From contig JABTBR010000001.1 in the NCBI GenBank assembly GCA_013284265.1, positions 248,001 to 312,000 of the forward strand: a stretch of 64,000 nt of DNA, read 5' to 3'. The DNA comes from Oxalobacteraceae bacterium (GTDB lineage Bacteria > Pseudomonadota > Gammaproteobacteria > Burkholderiales > Burkholderiaceae_D). Below, one piece after another: positions 26,394 to 34,924 of the stretch. Below the pieces are notes generated by a model, which searched no databases, was not told the DNA's origin, and worked only from the letters and a program-made list of their open reading frames with translations. How positions within the stretch are numbered: the stretch's first letter is position 1; each line of letters begins with the position of its first letter. Position numbers and translations under genes: made by a program.

Positions 26394-27544
26394 GCCAGCC
26401 CGCCAGCCGCAGTACCGTTTTCCTGGCCGAGATGGGCGTGGGGCCGCAGTGGCGCCTGCGCCATGGCGCTCCGGCCGCCGCAAGCGCGGACGTGGTGGCC
26501 GCCGAAGCGCTTGCCACGCCGGACTTGCCCGAAGCCGCGGCGGCGCCGGTGCCGCCACCGTTATCGTCACCGTCACCGTCACCGTCACCGACCGCGCCGA
26601 TGCGGCCGCCAATGGCGGATGTCGATGCAAGTGAAGCAGTGGACGAGCCTCTGGTCGGCCTGAGCTCGGCCGCGGCGTTTGCCCAGGCCGTGGCCGATGC
26701 GATCCGGCCCGATGGGCTTGCATCTGCGCAGACCCCGCATGCCGCCGATGGCGATGCCGCGACCTCGTCGCAGACAGCCGTGCCTTCGGAGCCCGCCGAT
26801 GCGGCGAAGGCAATGCCGGTACAGGCACGATCCGATACCGCCGCCGACGCGCTGGAGGAAGCTGCGCCGGCGCATGCGCGATCCCAGCCGCACACCGCTA
26901 CTGAGCAGGGCGACGACGATTCGACCGCCTGGTTCGACGACGCGCCGGCGCCGGCCCGCAGCACGCCGGTGACGAACGAGGCCATCGCCGCCATGGACTG
27001 GCCGGAGCTGAATGCCGCCATCGCCAGTTGCACCCGCTGCGAGTTGTGCGCGACCCGCCGCAAGGCGGTGCCGGGACGCGGACCCGCCACGGCCGGCTGG
27101 ATGGCGCTGGGCGCGGCACCAAGCCGCCTGGATGAAAAGGAAGGCCGCGCCATCACCGGCGAAAGCGGCCAACTGCTGGAGAATATGTTCAAGGCGATTC
27201 GCCTGGTGCCGGACAATGAAGTCTTTGTCAGCACCCTGGTCAAATGCCGTCCCGCCGGTGCCGATGGCGCCGACCGCGCCGCCGCGCCCGAGGAGCTCGC
27301 TGCCTGCCGCCCCTTCCTGGAACGCGAGTTGGCCCTGACCGGGGCCACCATGCTGATGACACTGGGGCAAGGCGCCGCCAAGGGCCTGCTGGGTGCGGCC
27401 GCGCGCGGGAAAGTGCTCCGTTACGGCGCGCTGCCCGTGGTGGCGACCTACCATCCATACGATCTGCTGCGCAAGCCGGAAGACAAGGCCAAGACCTGGG
27501 CCGACCTCTGCCTGGCGCGCGCTGCCTGCGATGGACATGCCTGA
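26390..27544 (+). CDS. uracil-DNA glycosylase-like protein (family 4-like) with long disordered N-terminus
   Basis: 384 residues. Residues 1-25 (FLAEMGVGPQWRLR) are a conserved-looking start. Residues about 30-200 are Ala/Pro/Ser-rich and look disordered, with a TCACCG tandem hexamer. The glycosylase domain follows: CTRCELC and CRP...AACRPF give the four iron-sulfur cysteines, then GRAITGESGQLLENMF, TLGQGAAKGLLG and HPYDLLR. The usual GEAPG motif reads GAAPS, so an acidic residue normally found there is missing. It may have altered or weak activity. It overlaps rimI by four bases and the DUF1853 gene by 14. Confidence 0.85.
   Translation: MSQPASRSTVFLAEMGVGPQWRLRHGAPAAASADVVAAEALATPDLPEAAAAPVPPPLSSPSPSPSPTAPMRPPMADVDASEAVDEPLVGLSSAAAFAQAVADAIRPDGLASAQTPHAADGDAATSSQTAVPSEPADAAKAMPVQARSDTAADALEEAAPAHARSQPHTATEQGDDDSTAWFDDAPAPARSTPVTNEAIAAMDWPELNAAIASCTRCELCATRRKAVPGRGPATAGWMALGAAPSRLDEKEGRAITGESGQLLENMFKAIRLVPDNEVFVSTLVKCRPAGADGADRAAAPEELAACRPFLERELALTGATMLMTLGQGAAKGLLGAAARGKVLRYGALPVVATYHPYDLLRKPEDKAKTWADLCLARAACDGHA
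26561..26590 (+). repeat. TCACCG tandem hexamer inside the glycosylase gene
   Basis: Four perfect TCACCG units (26567-26590) follow one degenerate copy. They encode Ser-Pro repeats in the disordered linker. Hexamer changes keep the frame, so copy number would change only linker length. Confidence 0.85.
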
Positions 27545-28508
27545 CCTTCTGCCCCCGGTGAGCGCCAGCTTCCAGGCCGGCTTCGAACAGCGCTGGGGCC
27601 ATCTGACCCGGCCGCACGTGCGCGCGCTGGCGTGGCTGCTCGATGCGCCCGATCTGCTCGACCCATCCTCGCCGCACTGGCAGGGCCGCATCGCCAGCCT
27701 TGGCCCGGTATCGGCCGCCACGGCCGACTGGCTGGCCGCGCTGGAGCACGATCCGGCGCCGCTCGATGCGGCGCTGGGCGGCCGCTTCTATTCCCGCCTT
27801 GGCCTGTATGCCGAAAAGCTGATGGCCTTCTATTTTGCCGGGCAGGGCGTGCTGGTGGCCCATGGCCTGCAGGTGCGCGCGGCCCGCAACGACACCGTGG
27901 GCGAGTTCGACTTCCTGCTGCGCGATGGTGATCGGCTGCTGCACTGGGAGTTCGCCACCAAATTCTATTTGCTCGACGGGGCCGACGATCAGGGCCGCTT
28001 CAACACCCTGATCGGGCCGAACCTGGCCGATACCCTGGGCGCCAAGATGCGCAAGATCTTCGACCGGCAGCTCACGCTGGCCTGGCATCCGGCCGCCCAG
28101 CCCTTGCTGCCGCAGCCGGTGGACGCGGCGCAGGCGCTGGTCAAGGGCTGGCTGTTTTATCCGGCCGGCGATCTGCCGACCGTCGATGGCATCTCGGCGC
28201 CGCATTGCCATGGCTTCTGGTGTACGGTGGAGCAGTTCGATGTGGTGCCGGGGGAGCGCTTTGTGCTGATGCCGCGCCTGCATTGGCTGGCGCCGCACAA
28301 GGCGCCATTGATCACCGGCGCGCTCGATCGCGCCGAACTGCTGGCCTTGCTGAGCGATCAGATGCTCAGCGTGGCCGCGCCGGTCATGGTGGGCGTGGTC
28401 GAGCAGCAGGGCGACTGGCTGGTGGAGACGCAGCGCGGTTTTGTGGTGCCGCCGGACTGGCGCGCGCAGGCCGCGGCGCGGCGCGAGAGCGGCGCCTTGC
28501 CGGCTTAA
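27531..28508 (+). CDS. DUF1853 family protein, possible PD-(D/E)XK nuclease fold
   Basis: 325 residues. The central block GEFDFLLRD followed by HWEFATKFYLL is the most conserved part of DUF1853. Its D-x(n)-E-x3-K pattern resembles PD-(D/E)XK nucleases. From memory DUF1853 is grouped with that clan, but I could not verify it. Start: ATG at 27531, 14 bases inside the end of the glycosylase gene; ATG at 27537 is possible. Co-translation with a uracil-DNA glycosylase suggests a DNA-repair or nucleic-acid role. Repeat copy 3 follows. Confidence 0.82.
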   Translation: MDMPDLLPPVSASFQAGFEQRWGHLTRPHVRALAWLLDAPDLLDPSSPHWQGRIASLGPVSAATADWLAALEHDPAPLDAALGGRFYSRLGLYAEKLMAFYFAGQGVLVAHGLQVRAARNDTVGEFDFLLRDGDRLLHWEFATKFYLLDGADDQGRFNTLIGPNLADTLGAKMRKIFDRQLTLAWHPAAQPLLPQPVDAAQALVKGWLFYPAGDLPTVDGISAPHCHGFWCTVEQFDVVPGERFVLMPRLHWLAPHKAPLITGALDRAELLALLSDQMLSVAAPVMVGVVEQQGDWLVETQRGFVVPPDWRAQAAARRESGALPA

Positions 28509-28555
28509 GTCTTCTGAAAAAACGATGTTTGTTGGCGGGCCGCCGGCCCTGGCCC

Positions 28556-28622
28556 AAAACCCACGGCAAAGAGCCGGGGTCTGACCCGCCGGGTCAGACC
28601 CCAGTTTTACGCTGTGGGTTTA
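28556..28622 (+). repeat. orientable palindromic repeat, copy 3 (short form)
   Basis: AAAACCCACGGC, linker AAAGAGCC, core GGGGTCTGACCC-GCC-GGGTCAGACCCC, then GCTGTGGGTTTA. Almost identical to copy 1, with the same orientation. It lies between the convergent ends of the DUF1853 gene and lplT. Confidence 0.92.
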
Positions 28623-28660
28623 AGGAGGCGCCGCCGGCCCCTTTGCGCTGTTCCGCGGAT

Positions 28661-29923
28661 TTAGTGCTTCAACTCACCAATGAGCGACATATTGTCATGC
28701 ACCTTCTGGTTCGCCGCATGCAGGCGCATGATGAAGAACATGGTGCCGGCCACGAACAGGCCAAACAGGACGATGATCACATCCAGGTCCAGATGCAGGC
28801 GCAGCATCAGCGAATAGGCGGCCAGCATGGTCAGGATGGACAGGTTTTCGTTGAAGTTCTGTACCGCGATCGAATGGCCGGCGCTCATCAGCACGTGGCC
28901 GCGGTGCTGCAGCAGCGCGTTCATCGGTACCACGAAGAAGCCGGACAATACCCCCACCAGTATCAGCAGCGGGTAGGCCAGGTAGATCGACTTCACCAGC
29001 GTCATGCCCATCACGATCACCCCCATCGCAATTCCCAGCGGGATCACGGTGAGCGATTTGCGCAGCGAGATGAAGCAGGCCGACAGCACGGCGCCCAGCG
29101 CCACGCCGACGGCGACCACGCCCACCAGGTTGGTCGCTTCGGTGTAGGGCAGATGCAGGGTCTTCTTGGCCCATTCCAGCACGATGAATTGCAGTGTGGC
29201 GGCGGCGCCCCAGAACAGGGTGGTGACGGCCAGTGTGATCTGGCCCAGTTTGTCGCGCCACAGCAGCGTATTGCAGTTGGCGAAATCGGTAATCAGCTTG
29301 ATCGGGTTGCGTTCCTGGTGCGGGTAGCGGCAGCCGGTGTCCGGAATGCGCAGATTGAAGATGGCGGCCAGGACATAGGTGCCAACCACGACGCACAGCG
29401 CCGCTTCGGTGGTGGTGTCGACGCCGGTGTCGATGAACGGCACGTCAAAGCCAAGCAGGAAGGCGGAGGTGCGCCCGCTGACCAGCGCACCGCCCATGAC
29501 GGTGCCGAAGATGATGGAGGAAACGGTCAGGCCTTCGATCCAGCCATTGGCGGCGACCAGTTTTTCGGCGGGCAGCAGTTCGGTCAGGATGCCGTACTTG
29601 GCCGGCGAATAGACCGCCGCGCCAAAACCGACAACGGCATAGGCGGCCAGCGGATGCACATGCAGGAAGACCAGTCCACAGCCGAAGATCTTGATCAGAT
29701 TGGCGATGAACATCACCTTCCCCTTGAGCAGGGAGTCGGCGAATGCGCCGACAAATGCGGCCAACAGTACGTAAAACAGGACAAAGGACAATTTCAGCAA
29801 AGGCGTAATCCACCCCGGCGACTTCATGGTGATCAAAAGGTCGATCGCGACGAACAGCAGTGCGTTGTCCGCGAGGGACGAAAAAAACTGCGCTGCCATG
29901 ATGGTATAAAAACCACGCTTCAT
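28661..29923 (-). CDS. lplT: lysophospholipid transporter LplT
   Basis: 420 residues, MFS-type inner-membrane protein with about 12 hydrophobic segments. The start MKRGFYTIMAAQFFSSLADNAL and FGAAVYSPAKYGILTELLP match LplT, which flips lysophospholipids inward for re-acylation. In E. coli lplT is followed by the acyltransferase gene aas; none is present here, so the acyltransferase must be elsewhere. It is divergent from alr. Confidence 0.92.
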   Translation of the reverse strand: MKRGFYTIMAAQFFSSLADNALLFVAIDLLITMKSPGWITPLLKLSFVLFYVLLAAFVGAFADSLLKGKVMFIANLIKIFGCGLVFLHVHPLAAYAVVGFGAAVYSPAKYGILTELLPAEKLVAANGWIEGLTVSSIIFGTVMGGALVSGRTSAFLLGFDVPFIDTGVDTTTEAALCVVVGTYVLAAIFNLRIPDTGCRYPHQERNPIKLITDFANCNTLLWRDKLGQITLAVTTLFWGAAATLQFIVLEWAKKTLHLPYTEATNLVGVVAVGVALGAVLSACFISLRKSLTVIPLGIAMGVIVMGMTLVKSIYLAYPLLILVGVLSGFFVVPMNALLQHRGHVLMSAGHSIAVQNFNENLSILTMLAAYSLMLRLHLDLDVIIVLFGLFVAGTMFFIMRLHAANQKVHDNMSLIGELKH

Positions 29924-30015
29924 ACTGGGATGCCTGAAAACTTATCTGGCTTGCTTTATACCATGCTTTGTTCGTATTCCCAAGAATTGAGCCATGCGTA
30001 ACGGCCGCCGTCCGG

Positions 30016-30021
30016 TAAAAT
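30016..30021 (+). promoter_or_regulatory. alr -10 element (TAAAAT) with CGGG discriminator
   Basis: GTAAAATACGGG precedes alr with a predicted leader of about 25 bases. No good -35 is seen. The same TA-x-AAT-x-CGGG pattern appears before tsaB, the DUF1415 gene, glcG-like and ftsH. Confidence 0.45.
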
Positions 30022-30052
30022 ACGGGCTTCCTTCACCCGCCCCAGACCTACC

Positions 30053-31153
30053 ATGCCAAGGCCGATTGTCGCAACTATCCACATCGAATCCATGCAACAC
30101 AATCTGGCGCGCGCGCGCGCCTGCGCGCCGCAAGCCAGGGTGTGGGGCATATTAAAGGCGAACGGCTACGGACACGGGCTGGAACGCGCGATGCGCGGCT
30201 TCGCCGACGCCGATGGCCTGGGTCTGATCGAATTCGATAACGCGGTACGCCTGCGCGAACTGGGCTGGCGCAAGCCCATTTTGATGCTGGAGGGTTTCTT
30301 CGGCCCCGAGGATATCGAGACCATGGCGCGCCATCGCTTGAACGGCGCGGTGCACTGCGATGAGCAGATCGCCTGGCTGGAGCAGGCCGGCGCGGCGGCC
30401 CAAATCGATGGCAAGCTCGATCTGCACCTGAAGATGAACACCGGGATGAACCGCCTGGGCTTCAAGCCCGAGGCTTTTGCAAAGGCGCACGCGCGCCTGC
30501 GCGCCTTGCCCTTCGTCGGCGAGATCACCCTGATGACGCACTTTGCCAACGCCGACGAGGCGGCTCACCCGCGCCTGCCGATCCGCGAGCAGATCCGCCG
30601 TTTCGACGCCGGTGCGGCCGGCTTGCCCGGTCCGTTCAGCCTGTCGAATTCGGCCGGTATCTTCCAGCAGTCGGAACTGGGCGCGGCGCTGCGCAATGAC
30701 TGGGTGCGTCCCGGCATCATGCTGTACGGCGGCACCCCTGGCGGCAAGACGGCCGAGGCCTTCGGCCTGCTGCCGACCATGACCTTGGCCAGCGAAATCA
30801 TCGGCATCCAGCAGATCGAGGCCGGCGAGTCGGTCGGCTATGGCAGCCGCTTCCAGGCCGAAGGGGCTATGCGCATCGGCGTGGTGGCCTGCGGCTATGC
30901 CGACGGCTACCCGCGCCACGCGCCGGCCGGCACGCCGGTGCTGGTCGATGGCGTGCTGACCCGCCTCGTCGGCCGGGTGTCGATGGATATGATCACCGTG
31001 GACCTGAGCGCGCTGCCGCAGGCGCGCGTGGGCAGCGGCGTGACGCTGTGGGGCAAGGGCCTGCCGATCGACGACGTGGCCGACGCCGCCGGCACCATCG
31101 GCTATGAGCTGATGTGCGCGCTGGCGCCGCGCGTTCCCGTGCTCGAGGGCTGA
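30053..31153 (+). CDS. alr: alanine racemase
   Basis: Interconverts L- and D-alanine for peptidoglycan, using pyridoxal phosphate. 366 residues. Lys35 in ILKANGYGHG binds the cofactor, and Tyr263 in ESVGYGSRF is the second catalytic base, at the usual spacing. MNTGMNRLGF and LVGRVSMDMITVDL are also present. It is followed after four bases by radA, so the two are probably co-transcribed. Confidence 0.96.
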   Translation: MPRPIVATIHIESMQHNLARARACAPQARVWGILKANGYGHGLERAMRGFADADGLGLIEFDNAVRLRELGWRKPILMLEGFFGPEDIETMARHRLNGAVHCDEQIAWLEQAGAAAQIDGKLDLHLKMNTGMNRLGFKPEAFAKAHARLRALPFVGEITLMTHFANADEAAHPRLPIREQIRRFDAGAAGLPGPFSLSNSAGIFQQSELGAALRNDWVRPGIMLYGGTPGGKTAEAFGLLPTMTLASEIIGIQQIEAGESVGYGSRFQAEGAMRIGVVACGYADGYPRHAPAGTPVLVDGVLTRLVGRVSMDMITVDLSALPQARVGSGVTLWGKGLPIDDVADAAGTIGYELMCALAPRVPVLEG

Positions 31154-31157
31154 ACGC

Positions 31158-32534
31158 ATGGCCAAGGCTAAGACCAATTACACCTGTTCCGACTGCGGCG
31201 GCATCAGCAACAAGTGGACCGGCCAGTGCGCCGCCTGCCAGCAGTGGAACACCATGGTGGAAACCGTGGTCGAAAGCGCCGGCGGCAACCGCTATTCGAA
31301 TACCCAGCACCAGGCGCTGGCGCAGACCGCGCCGGTATTGTCGCTGGCCGACATCGATGCGATCGATGTGCCGCGCTTCGGCACCGGCATCGAGGAATTC
31401 GACCGCGTGCTGGGCGGCGGCCTGGTGGCCGGCGGCGTGGTGCTGATCGGCGGCGACCCCGGCATCGGCAAGTCGACGCTGCTGCTGCAGGCGCTGGCCA
31501 ATATCTCGCATTCGCGCAGTGTCTTATATGTTAGCGGCGAGGAATCGGGCGCCCAGATCGCGCTGCGCGCCAAGCGCCTGGTGATCGATGCGCGCGACCT
31601 GAAGCTGCAGGCCGAGATCCAGCTCGAGAAAATCCTGCAAACCCTGGCCGAGCTGAAACCCCAGGTGGCGGTGATCGATTCGATCCAGACCGTGTATTCG
31701 GACGCGCTCAGTTCCGCCCCCGGTTCGGTGGCCCAGGTGCGCGAATGCGCGGCCCAGCTGACGCGGGTGGCCAAGCAGACCGGCATCACCATCATCCTGG
31801 TCGGCCATGTGACCAAGGAAGGCGCGCTGGCCGGACCGCGCGTGCTGGAACACATCGTCGACACCGTGCTGTATTTCGAGGGCGACAACCATTCCAGCTT
31901 CCGGCTGGTGCGCGCCATCAAGAACCGTTTCGGCGCCGTCAACGAGCTGGGCGTGTTCGCGATGACCGAGAAGGGCCTGAAAGGGGTGTCGAATCCCTCG
32001 GCCCTGTTCCTGTCGCAGCACGACAACCAGGTGCCGGGTTCCTGCGTGATGGTGACCCAGGAGGGCACCCGTCCGCTGCTGGTGGAAATCCAGGCACTGG
32101 TCGACGCCAGCCATCTGCCAAACGCGCGCCGCCTGTCGGTCGGCCTGGAGCAAAATAGGCTGGCCATGCTGCTGGCGGTGCTGCACCGGCATGCCGGCAT
32201 CGCCGCCTTCGACCAGGACGTGTTCATCAACGCCGTCGGCGGCGTCAAGATCACCGAACCGGCGGCCGATCTGGCGGTGCTGCTGGCGATTAATTCGTCG
32301 ATGCGCAACAAGCCGCTGCCGCGCGGCTTCGTGGTGTTTGGCGAGGTGGGCCTGGCCGGCGAGATCCGGCCCGCGCCGCGCGGGCAGGAACGGTTGCGCG
32401 AGGCGGCCAAGCTGGGCTTTTCGATCGCCATGATTCCCAAAGCGAACGCGCCCAAGCAGGCGATCGAGGGCATGACCATCATCGCGGTGGAACGCATCGA
32501 TGACGCGTTCACCAAACTGCGGGAGTATCAATAA
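31158..32534 (+). CDS. radA: DNA repair protein RadA
   Basis: Branch migration factor in homologous recombination. 458 residues. N-terminal zinc finger YTCSDCGGISNKWTGQCAAC, RecA-like ATPase with GGDPGIGKST (Walker A), the RadA-specific KNRFG motif, and a C-terminal Lon-like domain ending GMTIIAVERIDDAF. The last three codons and the stop form the first unit of a 10-bp tandem repeat that continues downstream. Confidence 0.96.
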   Translation: MAKAKTNYTCSDCGGISNKWTGQCAACQQWNTMVETVVESAGGNRYSNTQHQALAQTAPVLSLADIDAIDVPRFGTGIEEFDRVLGGGLVAGGVVLIGGDPGIGKSTLLLQALANISHSRSVLYVSGEESGAQIALRAKRLVIDARDLKLQAEIQLEKILQTLAELKPQVAVIDSIQTVYSDALSSAPGSVAQVRECAAQLTRVAKQTGITIILVGHVTKEGALAGPRVLEHIVDTVLYFEGDNHSSFRLVRAIKNRFGAVNELGVFAMTEKGLKGVSNPSALFLSQHDNQVPGSCVMVTQEGTRPLLVEIQALVDASHLPNARRLSVGLEQNRLAMLLAVLHRHAGIAAFDQDVFINAVGGVKITEPAADLAVLLAINSSMRNKPLPRGFVVFGEVGLAGEIRPAPRGQERLREAAKLGFSIAMIPKANAPKQAIEGMTIIAVERIDDAFTKLREYQ

Positions 32535-32624
32535 GCGTCAATAAGTATCAATAAGTATCAATAAGCATCAACGAGCACCAACAAGCATCAACAAGCACCA
32601 GCAAGCTTCAATCGGCATCAATAA
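32525..32624 (+). repeat. ten-unit, 10-bp degenerate tandem repeat at the radA 3' end
   Basis: Consensus GCATCAATAA. Units read GTATCAATAA, GCGTCAATAA, GTATCAATAA (twice), GCATCAACGA, GCACCAACAA, GCATCAACAA, GCACCAGCAA, GCTTCAATCG, GCATCAATAA. Unit 1 is the final Tyr-Gln-stop region of radA. The period stays exactly 10 bases over 100 bases, about one helical turn per unit. Confidence 0.95.
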
Positions 32625-32742
32625 ATAAGGCGATGCTTTCCGCGCAAGCGTTCATTGCCCTGTAAAATTACGGATGGCCGCACGCGTATACCGACGCGTC
32701 CGGCAAAGCAAGTGGAAGTGGCCCGCACCAAGGCCGCTTCCG

Positions 32743-33093
32743 GTGACGGTTTTCACTTTATCGGATAACAAATTGGTAGTGGATCAACGATCGGCAGCAC
32801 GTAAAATTGTGCGGACCAAAGCTGTGATAGCGATGGATGGCTTGCCACCAATGCAGGGGCGTACACTGGATATCGGTGCGAGCGGCATGTCGCTCAATTT
32901 CGACCATAAGCTCGAAGTCAATCACCTGGGGCATGTGTCGTTCGAGCTGTTCCTGGATGGCAAGGCGCAGATCCTGACTTGCCGCTCCAAGGTCAGTTAT
33001 TGCATTTTCAGTGGCGACCATTTCAAGATTGGCTTCCAGTTCATGAACCTGGACGTGGCGATACTGAACGCCATTACCAAATTCCTCAGATAA
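32743..33093 (+). CDS. PilZ-domain protein
   Basis: 116 residues from the GTG at 32743. The cyclic-di-GMP-binding pattern is RSAAR (R-x3-R) followed by DIGASGMSL, then beta strands ending in a short helix. A longer start at ATG 32674 adds 23 Arg/Trp-rich residues, but that ATG is only five bases after a TAAAAT -10 element (32663-32668) and the extra residues look non-coding. The role is probably control of surface behaviour by cyclic-di-GMP. The FliD-like gene follows on the same strand. Confidence 0.8.
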   Translation: MTVFTLSDNKLVVDQRSAARKIVRTKAVIAMDGLPPMQGRTLDIGASGMSLNFDHKLEVNHLGHVSFELFLDGKAQILTCRSKVSYCIFSGDHFKIGFQFMNLDVAILNAITKFLR

Positions 33094-33164
33094 GAAACCC
33101 CTTCAACAAGACCGCGGCGCCCATGTTGAAACGGTTTCCTGAAGGCCGAATACCGCTCTGTTCC

Positions 33165-33193
33165 TTGTTTTAAAAAATCGGCAATAGTAGATA
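33165..33193 (+). promoter_or_regulatory. candidate promoter of the FliD-like gene
   Basis: TTGTTT (33165-33170), 17-base spacer, TAGATA (33188-33193). This gives a leader of about 100 bases before the ATG at 33299. It looks like the main sigma factor type; no clear flagellar sigma28 pattern is present. Confidence 0.45.
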
Positions 33194-33298
33194 ATAAACA
33201 AAGACAGAGTTGCGGCTGGCCGGCCGGCCCGCGCATCTCCCGCCTATCCGCCGCCACCGCGATCCGGGGCGGCGCTACCTTAACTGGATGCGCACATC

Positions 33299-34651
33299 AT
33301 GGCCAGCTCAACTATCTCCGCCACCAACCCGGGCGCCACCGGCGCCACCGCCGATATCTATGCCCGCGTGGAAAAGACGCTGGCCTCGCAAAATGGCGGC
33401 ATCAGCAAACTCAACGCCACCGTCGCGCGCGATCAGACCAAGCTGTCCGGCCTGGGCCAGCTGCAAAGCGCGCTGACCGAGTTCCAGGCCATCGCCAAGG
33501 GCCTGGCCGGCAACGGCCTGAGCACCAGTGCCAGCTCGAGCGCCAAGGCCGTGGTCACGGCGGCGGCCGGCGGCACGGCCAAGGCCGGCACTTACGCGCT
33601 GGACATCAAGCAATTGGCGCAGGGACAGTTCCTGACCAGCGAAGCCTTCGCCAGTGCCAGCGCCGCGATCGGCACCGGGTCCACGGCCACCGTCAAGGTC
33701 GAATTCGGTACTGCCGGCGACAAGAGCTTCGATGCCAATGGCAGCAGCAAGTCCGTCACCATCGACGCCAAGAACAATACGCTCGATGGCATCGCGGCAG
33801 CCTTCAAGGCGGCCGGCATCGATGTGTCGGTGGTCAAGAGCGGCACCGGCTTTGCACTGGCGATCGCCGGTGCGAGCGGGGCGGACAACAGCCTGCGCAT
33901 CAGCGTCAGCGGCGACGCCGCCATCAAGGATTTGCTGGCCTATAACCCGGCCGGCGGCAAGAACCTGAAGGAAAGTACGGCGGCGCAAGATGCCTTGCTG
34001 AGCGTGAACGGCAAGGAAATCAAGAGCGCCAGCAATACCGTGAGCAAGGCCATCGAAGGGACCACCTTGACCTTGACGGGCAAGGGCAAGGCCGATGTGG
34101 TGGTGGCGCAGGATGCCGGCCAGGTCGGCAAGAATATCAGCGCCTTCGTCAGCGCCTACAACGAGTTGAACGGCAAGCTGCAAACCCTGCAAAAAGGCGG
34201 ACTCAAGTCCGATGTGGCATTGGGCCAGGTCAGCAGCCAGCTCAGCCAGCTGCTCAAGACTGGCGGCAACGGCGTATCGGCGGCGGCATTGGCCAAGGCC
34301 GGGATCACGCTCGATAGCGGCGGCAATCTGCAGCTTGACGATAAGAAGCTGAAAGCGGCGATCGCGCTGGACGCCGACGCGGTGGGCAAGTTGTTTAGCA
34401 ACGACGGCAAGGGCATCGCCGACCAGGTGGCCAGCAAGATCGCCACGCTGACGGGCGAGGGTGGGGCGATCAAGCGCGAAACGCTGGCGATTGGCAAGGA
34501 ATTAACGGCGGTCAACGGCAAGCGCGCCGTGATGGCCAAGGCGCTGACGGCGCAGGCCAATGCGCTGGTGGCCTTGTACACCCAGCAGGCGCAGTCGGGT
34601 GCTGGCAGTGCTACTGGCGGGCCGACGTCGCTGTTCGATATGCTGGCGTAA
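33299..34651 (+). CDS. flagellar cap protein FliD-like (orphan)
   Basis: 450 residues. The N-terminal heptad-like part (RVEKTLASQNGGISKLNATVARDQTKLSGL in blocks) and GTYALDIKQLAQGQ match FliD_N. LSVNGKEIKSASNTVSKAIEGTTLTL and NISAFVSAYNELNGKLQ match FliD_C. The end is a helical segment. It lacks the canonical start with a G-x-G-S-G-LD motif. No other flagellar gene is nearby, so this is an orphan copy. A role at a variant filament tip or in adhesion is possible. Confidence 0.85.
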   Translation: MASSTISATNPGATGATADIYARVEKTLASQNGGISKLNATVARDQTKLSGLGQLQSALTEFQAIAKGLAGNGLSTSASSSAKAVVTAAAGGTAKAGTYALDIKQLAQGQFLTSEAFASASAAIGTGSTATVKVEFGTAGDKSFDANGSSKSVTIDAKNNTLDGIAAAFKAAGIDVSVVKSGTGFALAIAGASGADNSLRISVSGDAAIKDLLAYNPAGGKNLKESTAAQDALLSVNGKEIKSASNTVSKAIEGTTLTLTGKGKADVVVAQDAGQVGKNISAFVSAYNELNGKLQTLQKGGLKSDVALGQVSSQLSQLLKTGGNGVSAAALAKAGITLDSGGNLQLDDKKLKAAIALDADAVGKLFSNDGKGIADQVASKIATLTGEGGAIKRETLAIGKELTAVNGKRAVMAKALTAQANALVALYTQQAQSGAGSATGGPTSLFDMLA

Positions 34652-34693
34652 GTGCTTTGATCTCGTCAACGTTCGCGTGCCACGACGCACGTA

Positions 34694-34796
34694 AAAACCT
34701 ACGGCAAAGAGCCGGGGGCCGGTCCCGTAGGGACAGGCGGGGCCTGGCCCCTCTCCGGACCCTAGGGTCAGACCCCAGGGTTACGCCGTGGGTTTT
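34694..34796 (+). repeat. orientable palindromic repeat, copy 4 (long form)
   Basis: AAAACCTACGGC, linker AAAGAGCC, a long core with GGTCCC-GTA-GGGAC and GGGGCC-T-GGCCCC hairpins, then GGGTCAGACCCC and GCCGTGGGTTTT. Same orientation as copies 1-3. It lies between the FliD-like gene and the polyamine-binding protein gene (tandem, not convergent). Confidence 0.9.
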
Positions 34797-34924
34797 AAGC
34801 CGCAGCCAGCGCCCCGCCGGCAGACCCCCATCATGCGCCGCGGGCTGGCACCCTTGCCAACCGCCGCGCAATGCCCGATCATCACGCCTTGAGCTGGACT
34901 TTCCAATTTTAAGGAGGCGGGACT

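Noticed and set aside
26561..26590. TCACCG repeat as a phase-variation switch
   Set aside because: The unit is six bases, so length changes keep the reading frame; only linker length would vary.
28205..30001. A 598-codon plus-strand frame spanning DUF1853, the repeat and lplT
   Set aside because: It crosses an intergenic repeat and lies opposite a clear membrane transporter; translation is low-complexity His/Gln/Asp-rich.
32674..32742. N-terminal extension of the PilZ protein from ATG 32674
   Set aside because: The ATG follows a -10 element by five bases and the 23 extra residues are Arg/Trp-rich without family match. The GTG at 32743 is preferred, though the longer form is not excluded.
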